64,000 nt of DNA from Chlorobiaceae bacterium (GTDB lineage: Bacteria; Bacteroidota; Ignavibacteria; UBA10030; SZUA-254): the NCBI GenBank assembly GCA_013824245.1, contig PNNN01000009.1, forward strand, positions 123,501 through 187,500, read 5' to 3'. Positions within the stretch are counted from its first letter, which is position 1. Every line of letters begins with the position of its first letter. Made by a program: the position numbers and the translations under genes. A model generated the notes under the pieces. That model searched no databases and had not been told where the DNA came from. It worked only from the letters and a program-made list of their open reading frames with translations. Below are positions 35,920 to 45,178 of this stretch, in pieces.

Positions 35920-36861
35920 ATGCACATCCCCGACGGTTTCCTGGACACAAAAACAGCTATTGCCACTGCTACATTATCAACGGTAGGAGTCACTTTTGCG
36001 TTCCGGCACTTAAAGAAATCTATCACACCCCAGCAAGTTCCCTTAATCGGGCTATCTGCGGCATTTGTTTTTGTTGCTCAAATGCTGAATTTCCCTATTG
36101 CTGCCGGAACATCAGGGCATTTCATGGGAACAGCCCTTATCACGATGCTTTTAGGACCAAGCGCAGCAATCATCATCATTAGTGCTGTGCTCGTCGTTCA
36201 ATGTTTGCTTTTCGCCGATGGTGGATTGTTATCACTGGGGGCGAATATATTCAACATGGCTATTGCCGGTGCATTAGTAAGCTACAGCATTCAAAAGATG
36301 ATTGAAAAAATTATACCCAATGTTCGGGGAAAACTTATTGCAACGGGTGTTTCATCATGGAGCGCAACGGTGATTGCTTCAATTTTATGCGCCGGAGAAC
36401 TTGCATGGTCGATGACCGTGAGTTGGGGAGCCGCATTCACCGCAATGACAAGCATTCACATGGTTATTGGAATTGCAGAAGGAGCCATTGCAACAATTGT
36501 TGTCGCCGGCATTTTGAAATCGAGACCCGAAATAATCCGCAATGCTAATTTACAACAACATAAACTGGCGCTGAGTACAAAATTAATTTATGCCGCAATT
36601 CTGATAATCGGTATAATGATTTTTGTTACACCATTTATTTCGGAATTCCCTGACGGATTAGAAAAAATTGCATCTGTTTTAGGTTTTGAACAAAAGGCAA
36701 TCGGGCAACCGATTTTCAGCGCCCCATTCCAAGATTATCGATGGGGAATATTCTCTTCTCCAGCGCTTGCTACTATTGCGGCTGGATTTATTGGAATTGT
36801 AATCGTCTTTATTTTGGCTTACACACTTTCAAAAGTTATAACATCAAATAAACCTCATTAG
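35920..36861 (+). CDS. cbiM: CbiM-type ECF transporter substrate-binding subunit with CbiN-like tail
   Basis: This 313-residue membrane protein starts MHIPDGFLD, whose Met1/His2 loop binds Co(II) or Ni(II) in CbiM/NikM proteins, and shows GTSGHFMGTALI with the second metal-binding His. After about six membrane helices, a C-terminal part (about 235-313) with FPDGLEKIA is the PDGLE domain of CbiN, so the accessory subunit is fused. The motif set does not separate cobalt from nickel. It is followed by cbiQ and cbiO. I saw no cobalamin riboswitch in the 111-bp upstream gap. Confidence 0.92.
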   Translation: MHIPDGFLDTKTAIATATLSTVGVTFAFRHLKKSITPQQVPLIGLSAAFVFVAQMLNFPIAAGTSGHFMGTALITMLLGPSAAIIIISAVLVVQCLLFADGGLLSLGANIFNMAIAGALVSYSIQKMIEKIIPNVRGKLIATGVSSWSATVIASILCAGELAWSMTVSWGAAFTAMTSIHMVIGIAEGAIATIVVAGILKSRPEIIRNANLQQHKLALSTKLIYAAILIIGIMIFVTPFISEFPDGLEKIASVLGFEQKAIGQPIFSAPFQDYRWGIFSSPALATIAAGFIGIVIVFILAYTLSKVITSNKPH

Positions 36862-36864
36862 AAA

Positions 36865-37476
36865 ATGCGACATGATTTTATAGATAGATACAGTCGACAG
36901 AAAAGTCCTATCCACAATCTGTCGACATCTCTGAAAGTTGTAACAGCAATCAGTGCTCTCATTGTGATTGTTGCATTGCCGCATAAATCATGGTTGGTAT
37001 TTTCTCTGCTCGCTTTATTGATTATACCTGTTATCGTATTATCAAAATTACCGATACGTTTTTTATTACTGCGCCTGATAATGTTAGAACCATTTGTTTT
37101 AGGAGTTTCAATTTTATCCTTGTTCAAGGAAGGGGGCACAATTATTTTTATTTCGATTGTTATAAAAAGCACATTGGCGTTATTGATTATGCTTCTATTA
37201 TCGAACACAACTCCATTCGAACAAATTCTAACTTTATTGAAGAAAATTAAAATTCCACCGCTCATGGTAACTATACTCGCTTTGTTCTACAGATATCTTT
37301 TTGTTCTGATTGATGAATCAGAAAAAATGCAGAGGGCACGGATGAGCAGAACTTTTACAAATTCTAAGAAACATATCTGGAAGAGTCGGATTCAGATGAT
37401 AAGCGAGCTATTTATTCGTTCAACTGAACGTGCAGAACGAATTTACTCAGCAATGCGCGCACGGGGATGGTCATGA
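36865..37476 (+). CDS. cbiQ: ECF transporter transmembrane subunit CbiQ
   Basis: CbiQ is the integral scaffold that connects the substrate-binding subunit to the ATPase. The 203 residues have about five membrane helices and the coupling motif ERAERIYSAMRARGW near the C-terminus. The N-terminal DFIDRYSRQKSPIHNL is typical. It starts 3 bp after cbiM and overlaps cbiO by 4 nt. Confidence 0.92.
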   Translation: MRHDFIDRYSRQKSPIHNLSTSLKVVTAISALIVIVALPHKSWLVFSLLALLIIPVIVLSKLPIRFLLLRLIMLEPFVLGVSILSLFKEGGTIIFISIVIKSTLALLIMLLLSNTTPFEQILTLLKKIKIPPLMVTILALFYRYLFVLIDESEKMQRARMSRTFTNSKKHIWKSRIQMISELFIRSTERAERIYSAMRARGWS

Positions 37477-38225
37477 CTCCAGCTATTGAAGTTACGAATC
37501 TGGCATACAGTTATCACGATGGGACTGAAGCCCTACGTGGAGTTTCATTCAAAATTCAAAATGATGAATGCGTTGGATTGATTGGACCAAATGGTGCAGG
37601 CAAATCGACATTACTTCTGCATCTCAACGGATTACTTCCAGAAAAAAGGGGGAATCATTCCGCTGTTGCCATCTTTGGAGAATCGATATCTACGGAAAAT
37701 GTGAATGAAATACATCGTGAGGTTGCCGTTCTCTTTCAAAATCCGGATGATCAGCTATTTTGCCCCACCGTTTATGATGATGTTGCCTTTGGACCGAGAC
37801 AGTGGGGGATGAGTGAGGAAGAAATTAAATTTAAAGTTGGGAAAATTCTTGCGCAGGTTGGAATTCCTCATTTTGAAAATCGCTCGCCGCATCATCTCAG
37901 CGGTGGAGAAAAGCAGCGGGTTTGTTTGGCAGGATTGCTAATTTGCGATCCAAAAATACTCGTGCTTGATGAACCAACCAGAGATCTTGATCCGAGGGGA
38001 AGAAGAGAGCTGTTGCAAATCTTAAAAAATATTCCGACCACAAAAATAATTGCTTCGCACGATCTTGAATTGATTGTGAATCTTTGTGCAAGGACGATCG
38101 TACTCGATCATGGTAAAATTGTGGCTGATGGGGATACCCTCGATTTATTATCTAACGAAAAAATGATGTTAGAACACGGATTAGAGAAGCCGCATTCTCT
38201 CCAGCATCTTCACCCTCATAAATAA
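37473..38225 (+). CDS. cbiO: ECF transporter ATP-binding subunit
   Basis: This ABC ATPase energises metal uptake with CbiMQ. Walker A is GPNGAGKS, the signature is LSGGEKQR, Walker B is ILVLDEPTRDLD and the switch His is in IIASHDLEL. The Q loop FQNPDDQLFCPTVYDDVAFG is the ECF type. ATG 37473 is preferred because it overlaps the cbiQ stop codon (ATGA) and gives 250 residues; ATG 37467 would add two residues. Only one ATPase gene is present, so it should act as a homodimer. Confidence 0.93.
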   Translation: MTPAIEVTNLAYSYHDGTEALRGVSFKIQNDECVGLIGPNGAGKSTLLLHLNGLLPEKRGNHSAVAIFGESISTENVNEIHREVAVLFQNPDDQLFCPTVYDDVAFGPRQWGMSEEEIKFKVGKILAQVGIPHFENRSPHHLSGGEKQRVCLAGLLICDPKILVLDEPTRDLDPRGRRELLQILKNIPTTKIIASHDLELIVNLCARTIVLDHGKIVADGDTLDLLSNEKMMLEHGLEKPHSLQHLHPHK

Positions 38226-38226
38226 A

Positions 38227-38679
38227 TCAACGATTCGAACGGAGTGATCGATCACGATTACGGTCACGATCCAATCTCACAGCCGAAGAAGTGGGCGGTG
38301 TTGATGGTCGTTTATCGATTGGTGTAGTAAGATATTTTATCCACGCATTCAATTCGCTCAGCGGGCGCGCTTTTCTTACAAAACCATCTAACTTTGATGA
38401 CTTTACAGCGGAGAGTGTATGGTCATCATCGAACCCTGAGACGAATAAAAATGGAATATTTTGAAACCGCGGTGTAGCCCGGACATATTTAAAAAATTTC
38501 AAACCATCCATTACCGGCATGTAGACATCAGAAATTATTAAGTCCAATACTGCATCATCTAATTTATCTATACCAGCTTCACCATTTTCTGCAAGAATAA
38601 CAGTATGTCCTTCACCTTCAAGATAATGACCTAAAAGGATTCGGTATTCCGCTTCATCATCTACAATCAAAATATTCAT
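38227..38679 (-). CDS. Single-domain response regulator (receiver)
   Basis: This 150-residue protein is one receiver domain (1 to about 122) with the acidic pair in VDDE, the phospho-acceptor Asp in LIISDVYMPVMDG, the conserved Ser of FVSGF and Lys of VRKARP. There is no output domain; about 25 Arg- and Asp-rich residues (RLDRDRNRDRSLRSNR) follow. GGAG sits upstream of the ATG. No kinase is adjacent. It may receive phosphate from an unlinked kinase such as the one at 1867-3345. Confidence 0.9.
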   Translation of the reverse strand: MNILIVDDEAEYRILLGHYLEGEGHTVILAENGEAGIDKLDDAVLDLIISDVYMPVMDGLKFFKYVRATPRFQNIPFLFVSGFDDDHTLSAVKSSKLDGFVRKARPLSELNAWIKYLTTPIDKRPSTPPTSSAVRLDRDRNRDRSLRSNR

Positions 38680-38901
38680 TTGCTGACTCCATGCTCGTTA
38701 TCAATTATTCTATTTCAATTTACAATCTTTTCAGGAGAGTTTCAAGAGAAGATATTGAAATATATCTGTATATTTTGTACATTTTCGCTGGATCTAATAA
38801 TTATTTCAGAAAAATCCAAACATTGTTCAGATAACCACGTAAGACAATTTTAACAATCATCTAATAAACCACATTATATTTCTTCATTTATGGAGTATTC
38901 T

Positions 38902-41900
38902 ATGCAAAGATTCTTTCAAGGAATGATTATTCTTTTCCTTACGAGCATATCACTCTATGGACAACAGGAAACGCGGCTATTGCGTTTTCCCGCCATCTAT
39001 GGAAATCAAGTTGTTTTTACCTACGCCGGAGATTTATATTCGGTTGAAGCTACAGGCGGCATCGCGCGCAAACTAACTAACGAGACGGGATTTGAAATGT
39101 TCCCGCGCTTTTCACCCGACGGGAAATGGATCGCCTTCACCGGACAATACGACGGCAACACCGAAGTATTTCTGATACCGTCATCCGGTGGAATACCGAA
39201 ACGACTGACATACACTGCTACTCTTGGCAGAGATGATGTGTCTGACAGAATGGGACCCAATAATTTAGTGATGGGTTGGATGCACGATAATAAGCATATC
39301 GTTTTCCGTTCGCGCATGAGAGAGTTTAACGATTTCAAAGGGCAACTTTATCTTGCATCGATCGATGGTGGATTATCGGAACCGCTTCCGCTTCCTCGCG
39401 GCGGATTTTGTTCTTACTCGCCTGATGATAAACAACTCGCATACAATCGAATCTTCCGGGAATTCAGAACATGGAAGCGTTATCGCGGCGGCATGGCAGA
39501 TGATATTTGGGTTTATAATTTCGATACAAAGAAAACAGAAAATATTTCTAACAACGAAGCACTCGATATTATCCCGATGTGGTCGGGGAACCCGCCTGAC
39601 GGACGGGCAGGTAAAATATATTACATATCGGATCGCGATGCGGGCAAAAGAATGAATCTTTATGTCTATGATCTGGGATCAAAAGAAACAAAGCAACTTA
39701 CAACATTCAAGGATTTCGATATTAAATTTCCTTCAATCGGAGATAAAGCGATAGTATTTGAAAACGGTGGATATATTTATCGTTTCGATCTCGCGACCGA
39801 AAAAGCAGAAAAGGTTTCAATTCAAATTATCGACGATATGAACGGTGGCAGGAGTGGAATTGCAAAAGTTGGTGAACAAACTACCAACTATGAAATATCA
39901 CCCGACGGAAAACGTGCTTTGTTCGGCGCTCGCGGTGATATATTCACAGTTCCTGCAAAATATGGTGTGCCTCGCAATCTGACTAACTCACCCGGAGTTC
40001 ACGATCGGAATTCAAAATGGTCTCCCGATGGTAAATGGATTGCATATATTTCCGATGCAACTGGCGAGGATGAAATTTATATAATTCCACAAGACGGCAC
40101 CGCACAGCCAACTCAATTAACGAAGAACAGTGATAATTATAAATACCAAATATTGTGGTCACCCGATTCGAAAAATATTCTTTGGGCAGAGCGTGCTCAG
40201 CGTTTGCGTTATATCGATATCGATTCGAAAACTATTCATGAAGTTGCCCAATCAAAGGCATTCGAGTTTGGTGATTATCGCTGGTCACCCGATAGTAAAT
40301 GGATTACTTATGTGAAACCTGAAGACGATTGGATGTCGAGAATCTATATTTTCTCTCTTGAAAATAAAAAAGAATATGAAGTAACGGATAAGTGGTATTC
40401 ATCGGGTCAGCCAACATTCAGTTCGGATGGAAAATATCTCTTCTTTGTATCCGATCGTGATTTTAATCCGACTTACAGTCAGACTGAATGGAACCACGCT
40501 TATCAGGATATGTCGCGCATCTATTTCGTTACACTGGCTAAAGATGTTGAATCACCTTTCAAGCCGAAGAGTGATGAAGTTTCATTGAAGGAAGAAAAAC
40601 CAAAGTCTGATGAGTCAAAAGACAAAAAGGATAAAGATAAAAAAGATGACAAGGAAAAACCTGTTGTCGTTAAAATAGATTTTGATGGGATAAAAGATAG
40701 GATAGTCGGTTTGCCCGTTCAGGCATCCGGTTATAGATCGCTGGGATCGGTTGGGAATTCTTTGTATTATTTCCGCAGCGGAAGTAAAGATGAAAAATCT
40801 CAATTCATGATTTATGATTTAGGTGAATTAAAAGAAACCAATCTTGGTGAGGCAGATGGTTATGAGATTTCAGCAGATCAAAAAAAGATGCTAGTAGGAA
40901 AAGAGAAAGGATTTTACATCATCGATTTACCAAAGGGGAAAATCGAGTTTAAAGATAAGCTTGATCTATCAGGTTTGGAAGTGAATTTGGATAAGCGTGC
41001 AGAATGGAATCAGATTTATACCGAAAGCTGGCGGCAGATGCGCGATTATTTTTACGATTCTAATATGCACGGAGTAGATTGGAAAGGTGTTTATGAAAAA
41101 TACAAACCGCTCGTTCAGTTTGTAAATCATCGCGCCGATTTAACTTACATAATTGGCGAGATGATCGGAGAAATAAACGCAGGGCATACATATGTTGGTG
41201 GCGGTGAATATCCTAAACCAAAAAGAATTCAAACCGGATTATTGGGTGCGCAACTTGTGAAAGACAGCAAAACAGGATACTTCAAAATTACAAAGATATT
41301 GAAAGGCGAAAATTGGGATAAAGGAACACGCTCGCCTTTAACTGAAGTTGGTGTGAATGCCAAAGAAGGCGATTACATAATTGCAGTCGACGGCAAATCC
41401 ACTGCCTCTATGGTTGATATTTATTCTGCACTTGTAAACAGAGCAGACAAACAAGTGAAGCTAAAACTGAATTCAAATCCTGATGAAAAGGGAAGCAGGG
41501 AAGTTACCGTTCTGCCCACAGCAGATGAGGCGAATTTATATTACTTCAACTGGGTGCGAACCAATATGGAAAAAGTAGATAAAGCAACGAACGGTAAAGT
41601 AGGTTATATCCACATACCGGATATGGGTGCTCATGGTTTGAACGAATTCGTGAAGCAGTACTACCCGCAATTGAGAAAAAAAGCGGTTATAATTGATGAT
41701 CGTGGTAATGGTGGTGGAAACGTCTCTTCAATGATTGTTGAGCGTTTACGACGCGAAATTGCAATGATAAGCATCGGACGTAATACAATTCCGACACCTG
41801 ATCCGGATGCTATGATTTGGGGACCGAAGGTTTGCTTGATAGATGAGTTCTCGGCATCCGATGGAGATATATTCCCATATCGTTTCAAGAAATATGGCTT

Positions 41901-42195
41901 GGGCAAGTTAATTGGCAAACGAACTTGGGGTGGAGTGGTTGGTATTCGTGGATCGCTGCCGCTTCTTGATGGTGGTTTCCTGATGAAACCTGAATTTACC
42001 CGTTATAGTACAGAAGGTAAATGGATTATGGAAGGTGTGGGTGTTGAGCCGGATATTGTGGTTGATAATGATCCTGCTAAAGAATATGCAGGTGTTGATG
42101 AGCAGCTTAACAAAGCAATCGAAGTGATACTTGATGAACTGAAGACGAAAGAAAATCAAATTCCACCGGTTCCGGAATATCCAATTAAGAAATAA
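38902..42195 (+). CDS. Tricorn-like protease (TolB propeller, PDZ, S41 peptidase)
   Basis: This 1097-residue exported protein has a signal peptide ending near LYGQQ, two runs of WD40/TolB-like propeller repeats (SPDGKWIAFTG, SPDGKWIAYIS, SPDSKWITYVK), a Lys/Asp-rich linker (about 555-585), a tricorn core domain, PDZ (about 790-880) and a C-terminal S41 domain with the nucleophile Ser in DEFSASDGD and GKRTWGGVVG. It probably degrades peptides outside the inner membrane. ATG 38902 has GGAG seven bases upstream. Residues 231-237 (PPDGRAG) are encoded by an inserted palindromic repeat. Confidence 0.93.
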   Translation: MQRFFQGMIILFLTSISLYGQQETRLLRFPAIYGNQVVFTYAGDLYSVEATGGIARKLTNETGFEMFPRFSPDGKWIAFTGQYDGNTEVFLIPSSGGIPKRLTYTATLGRDDVSDRMGPNNLVMGWMHDNKHIVFRSRMREFNDFKGQLYLASIDGGLSEPLPLPRGGFCSYSPDDKQLAYNRIFREFRTWKRYRGGMADDIWVYNFDTKKTENISNNEALDIIPMWSGNPPDGRAGKIYYISDRDAGKRMNLYVYDLGSKETKQLTTFKDFDIKFPSIGDKAIVFENGGYIYRFDLATEKAEKVSIQIIDDMNGGRSGIAKVGEQTTNYEISPDGKRALFGARGDIFTVPAKYGVPRNLTNSPGVHDRNSKWSPDGKWIAYISDATGEDEIYIIPQDGTAQPTQLTKNSDNYKYQILWSPDSKNILWAERAQRLRYIDIDSKTIHEVAQSKAFEFGDYRWSPDSKWITYVKPEDDWMSRIYIFSLENKKEYEVTDKWYSSGQPTFSSDGKYLFFVSDRDFNPTYSQTEWNHAYQDMSRIYFVTLAKDVESPFKPKSDEVSLKEEKPKSDESKDKKDKDKKDDKEKPVVVKIDFDGIKDRIVGLPVQASGYRSLGSVGNSLYYFRSGSKDEKSQFMIYDLGELKETNLGEADGYEISADQKKMLVGKEKGFYIIDLPKGKIEFKDKLDLSGLEVNLDKRAEWNQIYTESWRQMRDYFYDSNMHGVDWKGVYEKYKPLVQFVNHRADLTYIIGEMIGEINAGHTYVGGGEYPKPKRIQTGLLGAQLVKDSKTGYFKITKILKGENWDKGTRSPLTEVGVNAKEGDYIIAVDGKSTASMVDIYSALVNRADKQVKLKLNSNPDEKGSREVTVLPTADEANLYYFNWVRTNMEKVDKATNGKVGYIHIPDMGAHGLNEFVKQYYPQLRKKAVIIDDRGNGGGNVSSMIVERLRREIAMISIGRNTIPTPDPDAMIWGPKVCLIDEFSASDGDIFPYRFKKYGLGKLIGKRTWGGVVGIRGSLPLLDGGFLMKPEFTRYSTEGKWIMEGVGVEPDIVVDNDPAKEYAGVDEQLNKAIEVILDELKTKENQIPPVPEYPIKK
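39591..39611 (+). repeat. Palindromic repeat inserted in-frame in the tricorn-like gene
   Basis: The bases CCCGCCTG...CGGGCAGG match, in reverse complement, the ends CCTGCCCGTC and CAGGCGGG of the intergenic repeat at 47421-47450. Both have palindromic arms. Here the element adds PPDGRAG between SGN and KIYYISDRD, which are contiguous in the usual propeller blade. Confidence 0.7.
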
Positions 42196-42246
42196 ACTGA
42201 ACAGACCGAGCACATCTTCAAGGTATGCTCTATCTTATTCCGATTT

Positions 42247-42290
42247 AAAGTGCGATTCATTTTATTTTGAGTCGCACTTTTATTTTTGTG
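42247..42290 (+). terminator. Terminator after the tricorn-like gene
   Basis: AAAGTGCGA (42247-42255) pairs with TCGCACTTT (42272-42280) and is followed by TATTTTTG. The remaining part of the gap 42291-42553 contains the palindrome cluster at 42374-42474 and a possible promoter (TATAAT at 42488-42493). Confidence 0.75.
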
Positions 42291-42373
42291 ATCTACGCCG
42301 TTATGCTGTTGTTTGGAGGAATTCCTTTATATATATTGATAATACCTAATTGATCTCTGAATAATCGTTTATA

Positions 42374-42474
42374 AACCGTTTAAACGGTTACATGATAAAA
42401 ATTAATTTTGCTAACCCACGACTTAATTCATGGGTTAATGAAAATAAATAAGGAAACTAACTGTTTCAACAGTT
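42374..42474. repeat. Cluster of three short palindromes
   Basis: AACCGTTTAAACGGTT (42374-42389) is a perfect 16-bp palindrome. AACCCA...TGGGTT (42413-42436) forms a second hairpin. AACTGTT (42459-42465) with AACAGTT (42468-42474) forms a third. Their regular spacing suggests one compound repeat element. Confidence 0.65.
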
Positions 42475-42553
42475 TCAGAATTTACGGTATAATAATATTT
42501 AAGATGTCGCTATTAGTCAATCAATAAATTTATTTACTAACTATACTTTAAAC

Positions 42554-43666
42554 ATGAAAACCTATCTCTATCTTCTCGTTCTTATTTCAATTTTATTTAT
42601 TAGCTGTTCAAAAAAGGAAAGCACTCCAACCGATACTTCATATGATGATATCGATTACCCGATTCCTGATAACTCAACGATTGATAATGTAAATGCTGCT
42701 AACGGCGATATATCAGCCGCAATTGATGCGAGCGACAAAATACATGTCGCATATTTCTCGTTTAACCTTGGCTTAAAATATGCTACAAATAAAACCGGCT
42801 CGTGGGTAGCAACAATGATTCATCCTGAAGATACTAACACAACTATGTCCATTTATAACGATATTGCACTTGATAGCAATGGTTTTGTTCACATCGTTTA
42901 TAATGCATCTGGCTTGACGTTAAGCGACACTTCTGCAATTTACTATGTAACAAACAAATTGGGCACATGGGTAAGAACAACGATTGCATCTTCAATCGGT
43001 TCTGATTTTAGTGGAGCGGGAATCGCGGTAGCAAGCACCGGAAAAGTTCATATTGTCTATGGCAATAACTCAGCAGATTTATTTTATATAAATAATCTAT
43101 CAGGATCGTGGAGCGGACCTGCGCGGATTGGATCGTACTGGACAGGTGTAAGACCCCGACTTGCTCTTGATGCTAATAATAATGTTTATGTGGCTTACGA
43201 GCATGGCGGTGAAGGGACTCTGCACCTGCAGACTATCAGCTCGACAGGAAGTTTAATACTCAATTCTATTCTTGATGGTGTTCCCGGTTCAGGTGATTCA
43301 CGCGGTTGGAGTCCGGATATCGCCATCAACAAAACGAATGGTTCGGTCTTGATACCGTATTGGAATTACGGCAACAAACTTCTAAATCTTTATGATGCGG
43401 GGACTATATCAAGGGTAGATAGTTTGGTTAACTGGACTGATCCGGCTATTGTAACAGATGTTAACGGAAAAGCTTATATCTGTTATACTAATCTTTCAAC
43501 GTCCGAATTATATCTCACATCAAATAAAACTGGTTCATGGGTGAAAGAAAAGCTTCCGGTATCTGTCATATCGAGATCTTCTAATCTTGTCGTTGAATCG
43601 ACCGGAAAAATTGATTTCATTTACTGTCTCAAAGGCGCGAATGCTTTGAAGGTAGTTTCAAAATAA
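42554..43666 (+). CDS. Lipoprotein with sialidase/propeller-like repeats
   Basis: This 370-residue protein has a lipoprotein signal (LISILFISCSKKES, lipobox Cys18). The mature part repeats a unit in which ALDxNGxVHIVY alternates with YVTNKLGTWVRTTI, about six times, as in six-bladed BNR/sialidase-like propellers found in many FCB surface proteins. No catalytic motif is evident, so binding is more likely than hydrolysis. It stands alone, with a terminator after it. Confidence 0.7.
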   Translation: MKTYLYLLVLISILFISCSKKESTPTDTSYDDIDYPIPDNSTIDNVNAANGDISAAIDASDKIHVAYFSFNLGLKYATNKTGSWVATMIHPEDTNTTMSIYNDIALDSNGFVHIVYNASGLTLSDTSAIYYVTNKLGTWVRTTIASSIGSDFSGAGIAVASTGKVHIVYGNNSADLFYINNLSGSWSGPARIGSYWTGVRPRLALDANNNVYVAYEHGGEGTLHLQTISSTGSLILNSILDGVPGSGDSRGWSPDIAINKTNGSVLIPYWNYGNKLLNLYDAGTISRVDSLVNWTDPAIVTDVNGKAYICYTNLSTSELYLTSNKTGSWVKEKLPVSVISRSSNLVVESTGKIDFIYCLKGANALKVVSK

Positions 43667-43703
43667 ATATTTGAAGACGTTATTTTTAGATCTTTCTTAA
43701 TGT

Positions 43704-43736
43704 AAGCCCGCACTTAGAAATGCGGGCTTCGTATTT
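43704..43736 (+). terminator. Terminator after the repeat lipoprotein gene
   Basis: AAGCCCGCA (43704-43712) pairs with TGCGGGCTT (43721-43729), followed by CGTATTTTT. The rest of the gap to 43969 has only A/T-rich sequence with no supported gene. Confidence 0.7.
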
Positions 43737-43969
43737 TTAGCCCATACCAGCACATCTTACTATGAGGGAGTTCCTATTCGAGACTTATTAGCAAATGATA
43801 GGATATTATTTTCAATATCTGAAATGTACTTGACTGCTTCAATATAGATTTGTAAATTGTACGGAGAAATAACAGCGTACAAAAGGCATGAAGAAGAACA
43901 ATTATTGATAAACTTAGATGCCCCAAGGTATATACTACGCCAATTCGACCATCAACAAAAGGAGTAATT

Positions 43970-44695
43970 GTGAAAAATAATCTTACATTATATTTCTTCC
44001 CGTCAATAATTATATTATTGATATTATATTGTACTAGTTCACAAGCACAAAATTCAGACTCTTCCTCAAGTTCCAAATTAAGATCGTCATTACAACTTGA
44101 TTTTATTCATGCAAACAATTTAGCTTATATCATACCGATAAATCCGTCTACTCGATTTAGATTTGGACTTGATATTAGCTTCACAGGGGATGAGGGTAAC
44201 GAAGATAATAAAAATTTGTTTAAATACGATGATCCTGATACAAGTTACATGCGTCAAGAGACACATCCTAGAAACTCAAATTCATTTTCGGGGAAAGCGA
44301 CATTGTCGACAATATGTCTCTATGATTTCATCAAATCAAATTATTTTTCCATTTATGCAGGAGTTGGACCATTTCTCACCTATTCGCGATACTATGGAAA
44401 TTCTAGCTCCTCATACGTTCGTGACTCAGAAATAACTGAAAACCATAACTATAACAGCGACTACTCTTGGACGTACGGAGGTATGGCAGTTGCTGGAATT
44501 CAAGTTTGCGTAACTAAGGATATAAGCGTACACACAGAGTACGATATAACTGCGGGATATCAGAGTGGAACATCAAAATGGTCAAGCGAATATAATTATA
44601 CTGGCCATCGTAGCAAATATATAAATGAATCTAAAAGAAATTTTAAGCTCTGGACTTTTAATGGAGTAATAGCTGGGATATTGTTTTATTTCTAG
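43970..44695 (+). CDS. Exported protein, probably outer-membrane beta-barrel-like
   Basis: This 241-residue protein starts at GTG 43970 after a good AGGAG site. It has a signal peptide ending CTSSQAQ, then Ser-rich sequence and alternating aromatic/polar strands (FRFGLDISFTG, FSIYAGVGPFLTYSRYYG, ISVHTEYDITAGYQ) that end with IAGILFYF, a terminal aromatic as in outer-membrane barrels. I cannot name the family. It is followed 37 bp later by a small lipoprotein gene on the same strand. Confidence 0.65.
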   Translation: MKNNLTLYFFPSIIILLILYCTSSQAQNSDSSSSSKLRSSLQLDFIHANNLAYIIPINPSTRFRFGLDISFTGDEGNEDNKNLFKYDDPDTSYMRQETHPRNSNSFSGKATLSTICLYDFIKSNYFSIYAGVGPFLTYSRYYGNSSSSYVRDSEITENHNYNSDYSWTYGGMAVAGIQVCVTKDISVHTEYDITAGYQSGTSKWSSEYNYTGHRSKYINESKRNFKLWTFNGVIAGILFYF

Positions 44696-44732
44696 AACCG
44701 TATTGGTCAATTTACATACTAACTGTGATGTT

Positions 44733-45134
44733 ATGAAACCTCATTTTATAATCGTCCTGATTTTATGCTTCACTTCTTGCAAAGATAATGGAACAACCTC
44801 AACCATACACAATGACCTTAATTCACCCGTTATTGCAAATGTAGCCAATAGTTTCACCAACACTATCAACGCGAATAAGTTTTCATGTAATAGTCAAAAC
44901 GATCTCAATTTTCTTTCAGATTCATTGACAGTGACTATTTTATCTACTAATTATTCATCAGGTCAGGCAATTATTGTTGTGAGTGATTCATCAAATGCAA
45001 CAATCTTTTCCGATACAGTCAAATCTAATAAAACAATCGCAATTACAAATCTCAAAACAACCAAACCAAAGCATTGCATCCTCGCTCTCACAGACCTAAC
45101 AGCAAAACTTACATTTGTTGTAGTGGGTCAGTAA
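44733..45134 (+). CDS. Small lipoprotein of unknown function
   Basis: The 133-residue reading from ATG 44733 gives a clean lipoprotein signal (FIIVLILCFTSCKDNG, Cys13 or nearby). The mature part is Asn/Thr/Ser-rich with an immunoglobulin-like strand pattern. The frame is open 30 bases upstream, but that would bury the signal. No homologous family is recognised. It lies between the barrel-like protein and an ABC exporter, which could hint at an envelope role. Confidence 0.55.
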   Translation: MKPHFIIVLILCFTSCKDNGTTSTIHNDLNSPVIANVANSFTNTINANKFSCNSQNDLNFLSDSLTVTILSTNYSSGQAIIVVSDSSNATIFSDTVKSNKTIAITNLKTTKPKHCILALTDLTAKLTFVVVGQ

Positions 45135-45178
45135 ATACGATGAATGAAACATCCCCGCCATATAGCGTATATTAAACC

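Noticed and set aside
43774..44076. Minus-strand 100-residue frame upstream of the barrel-like protein gene
   Set aside because: It overlaps the signal-peptide region of a better supported gene and shows no domain or ribosome-binding site.
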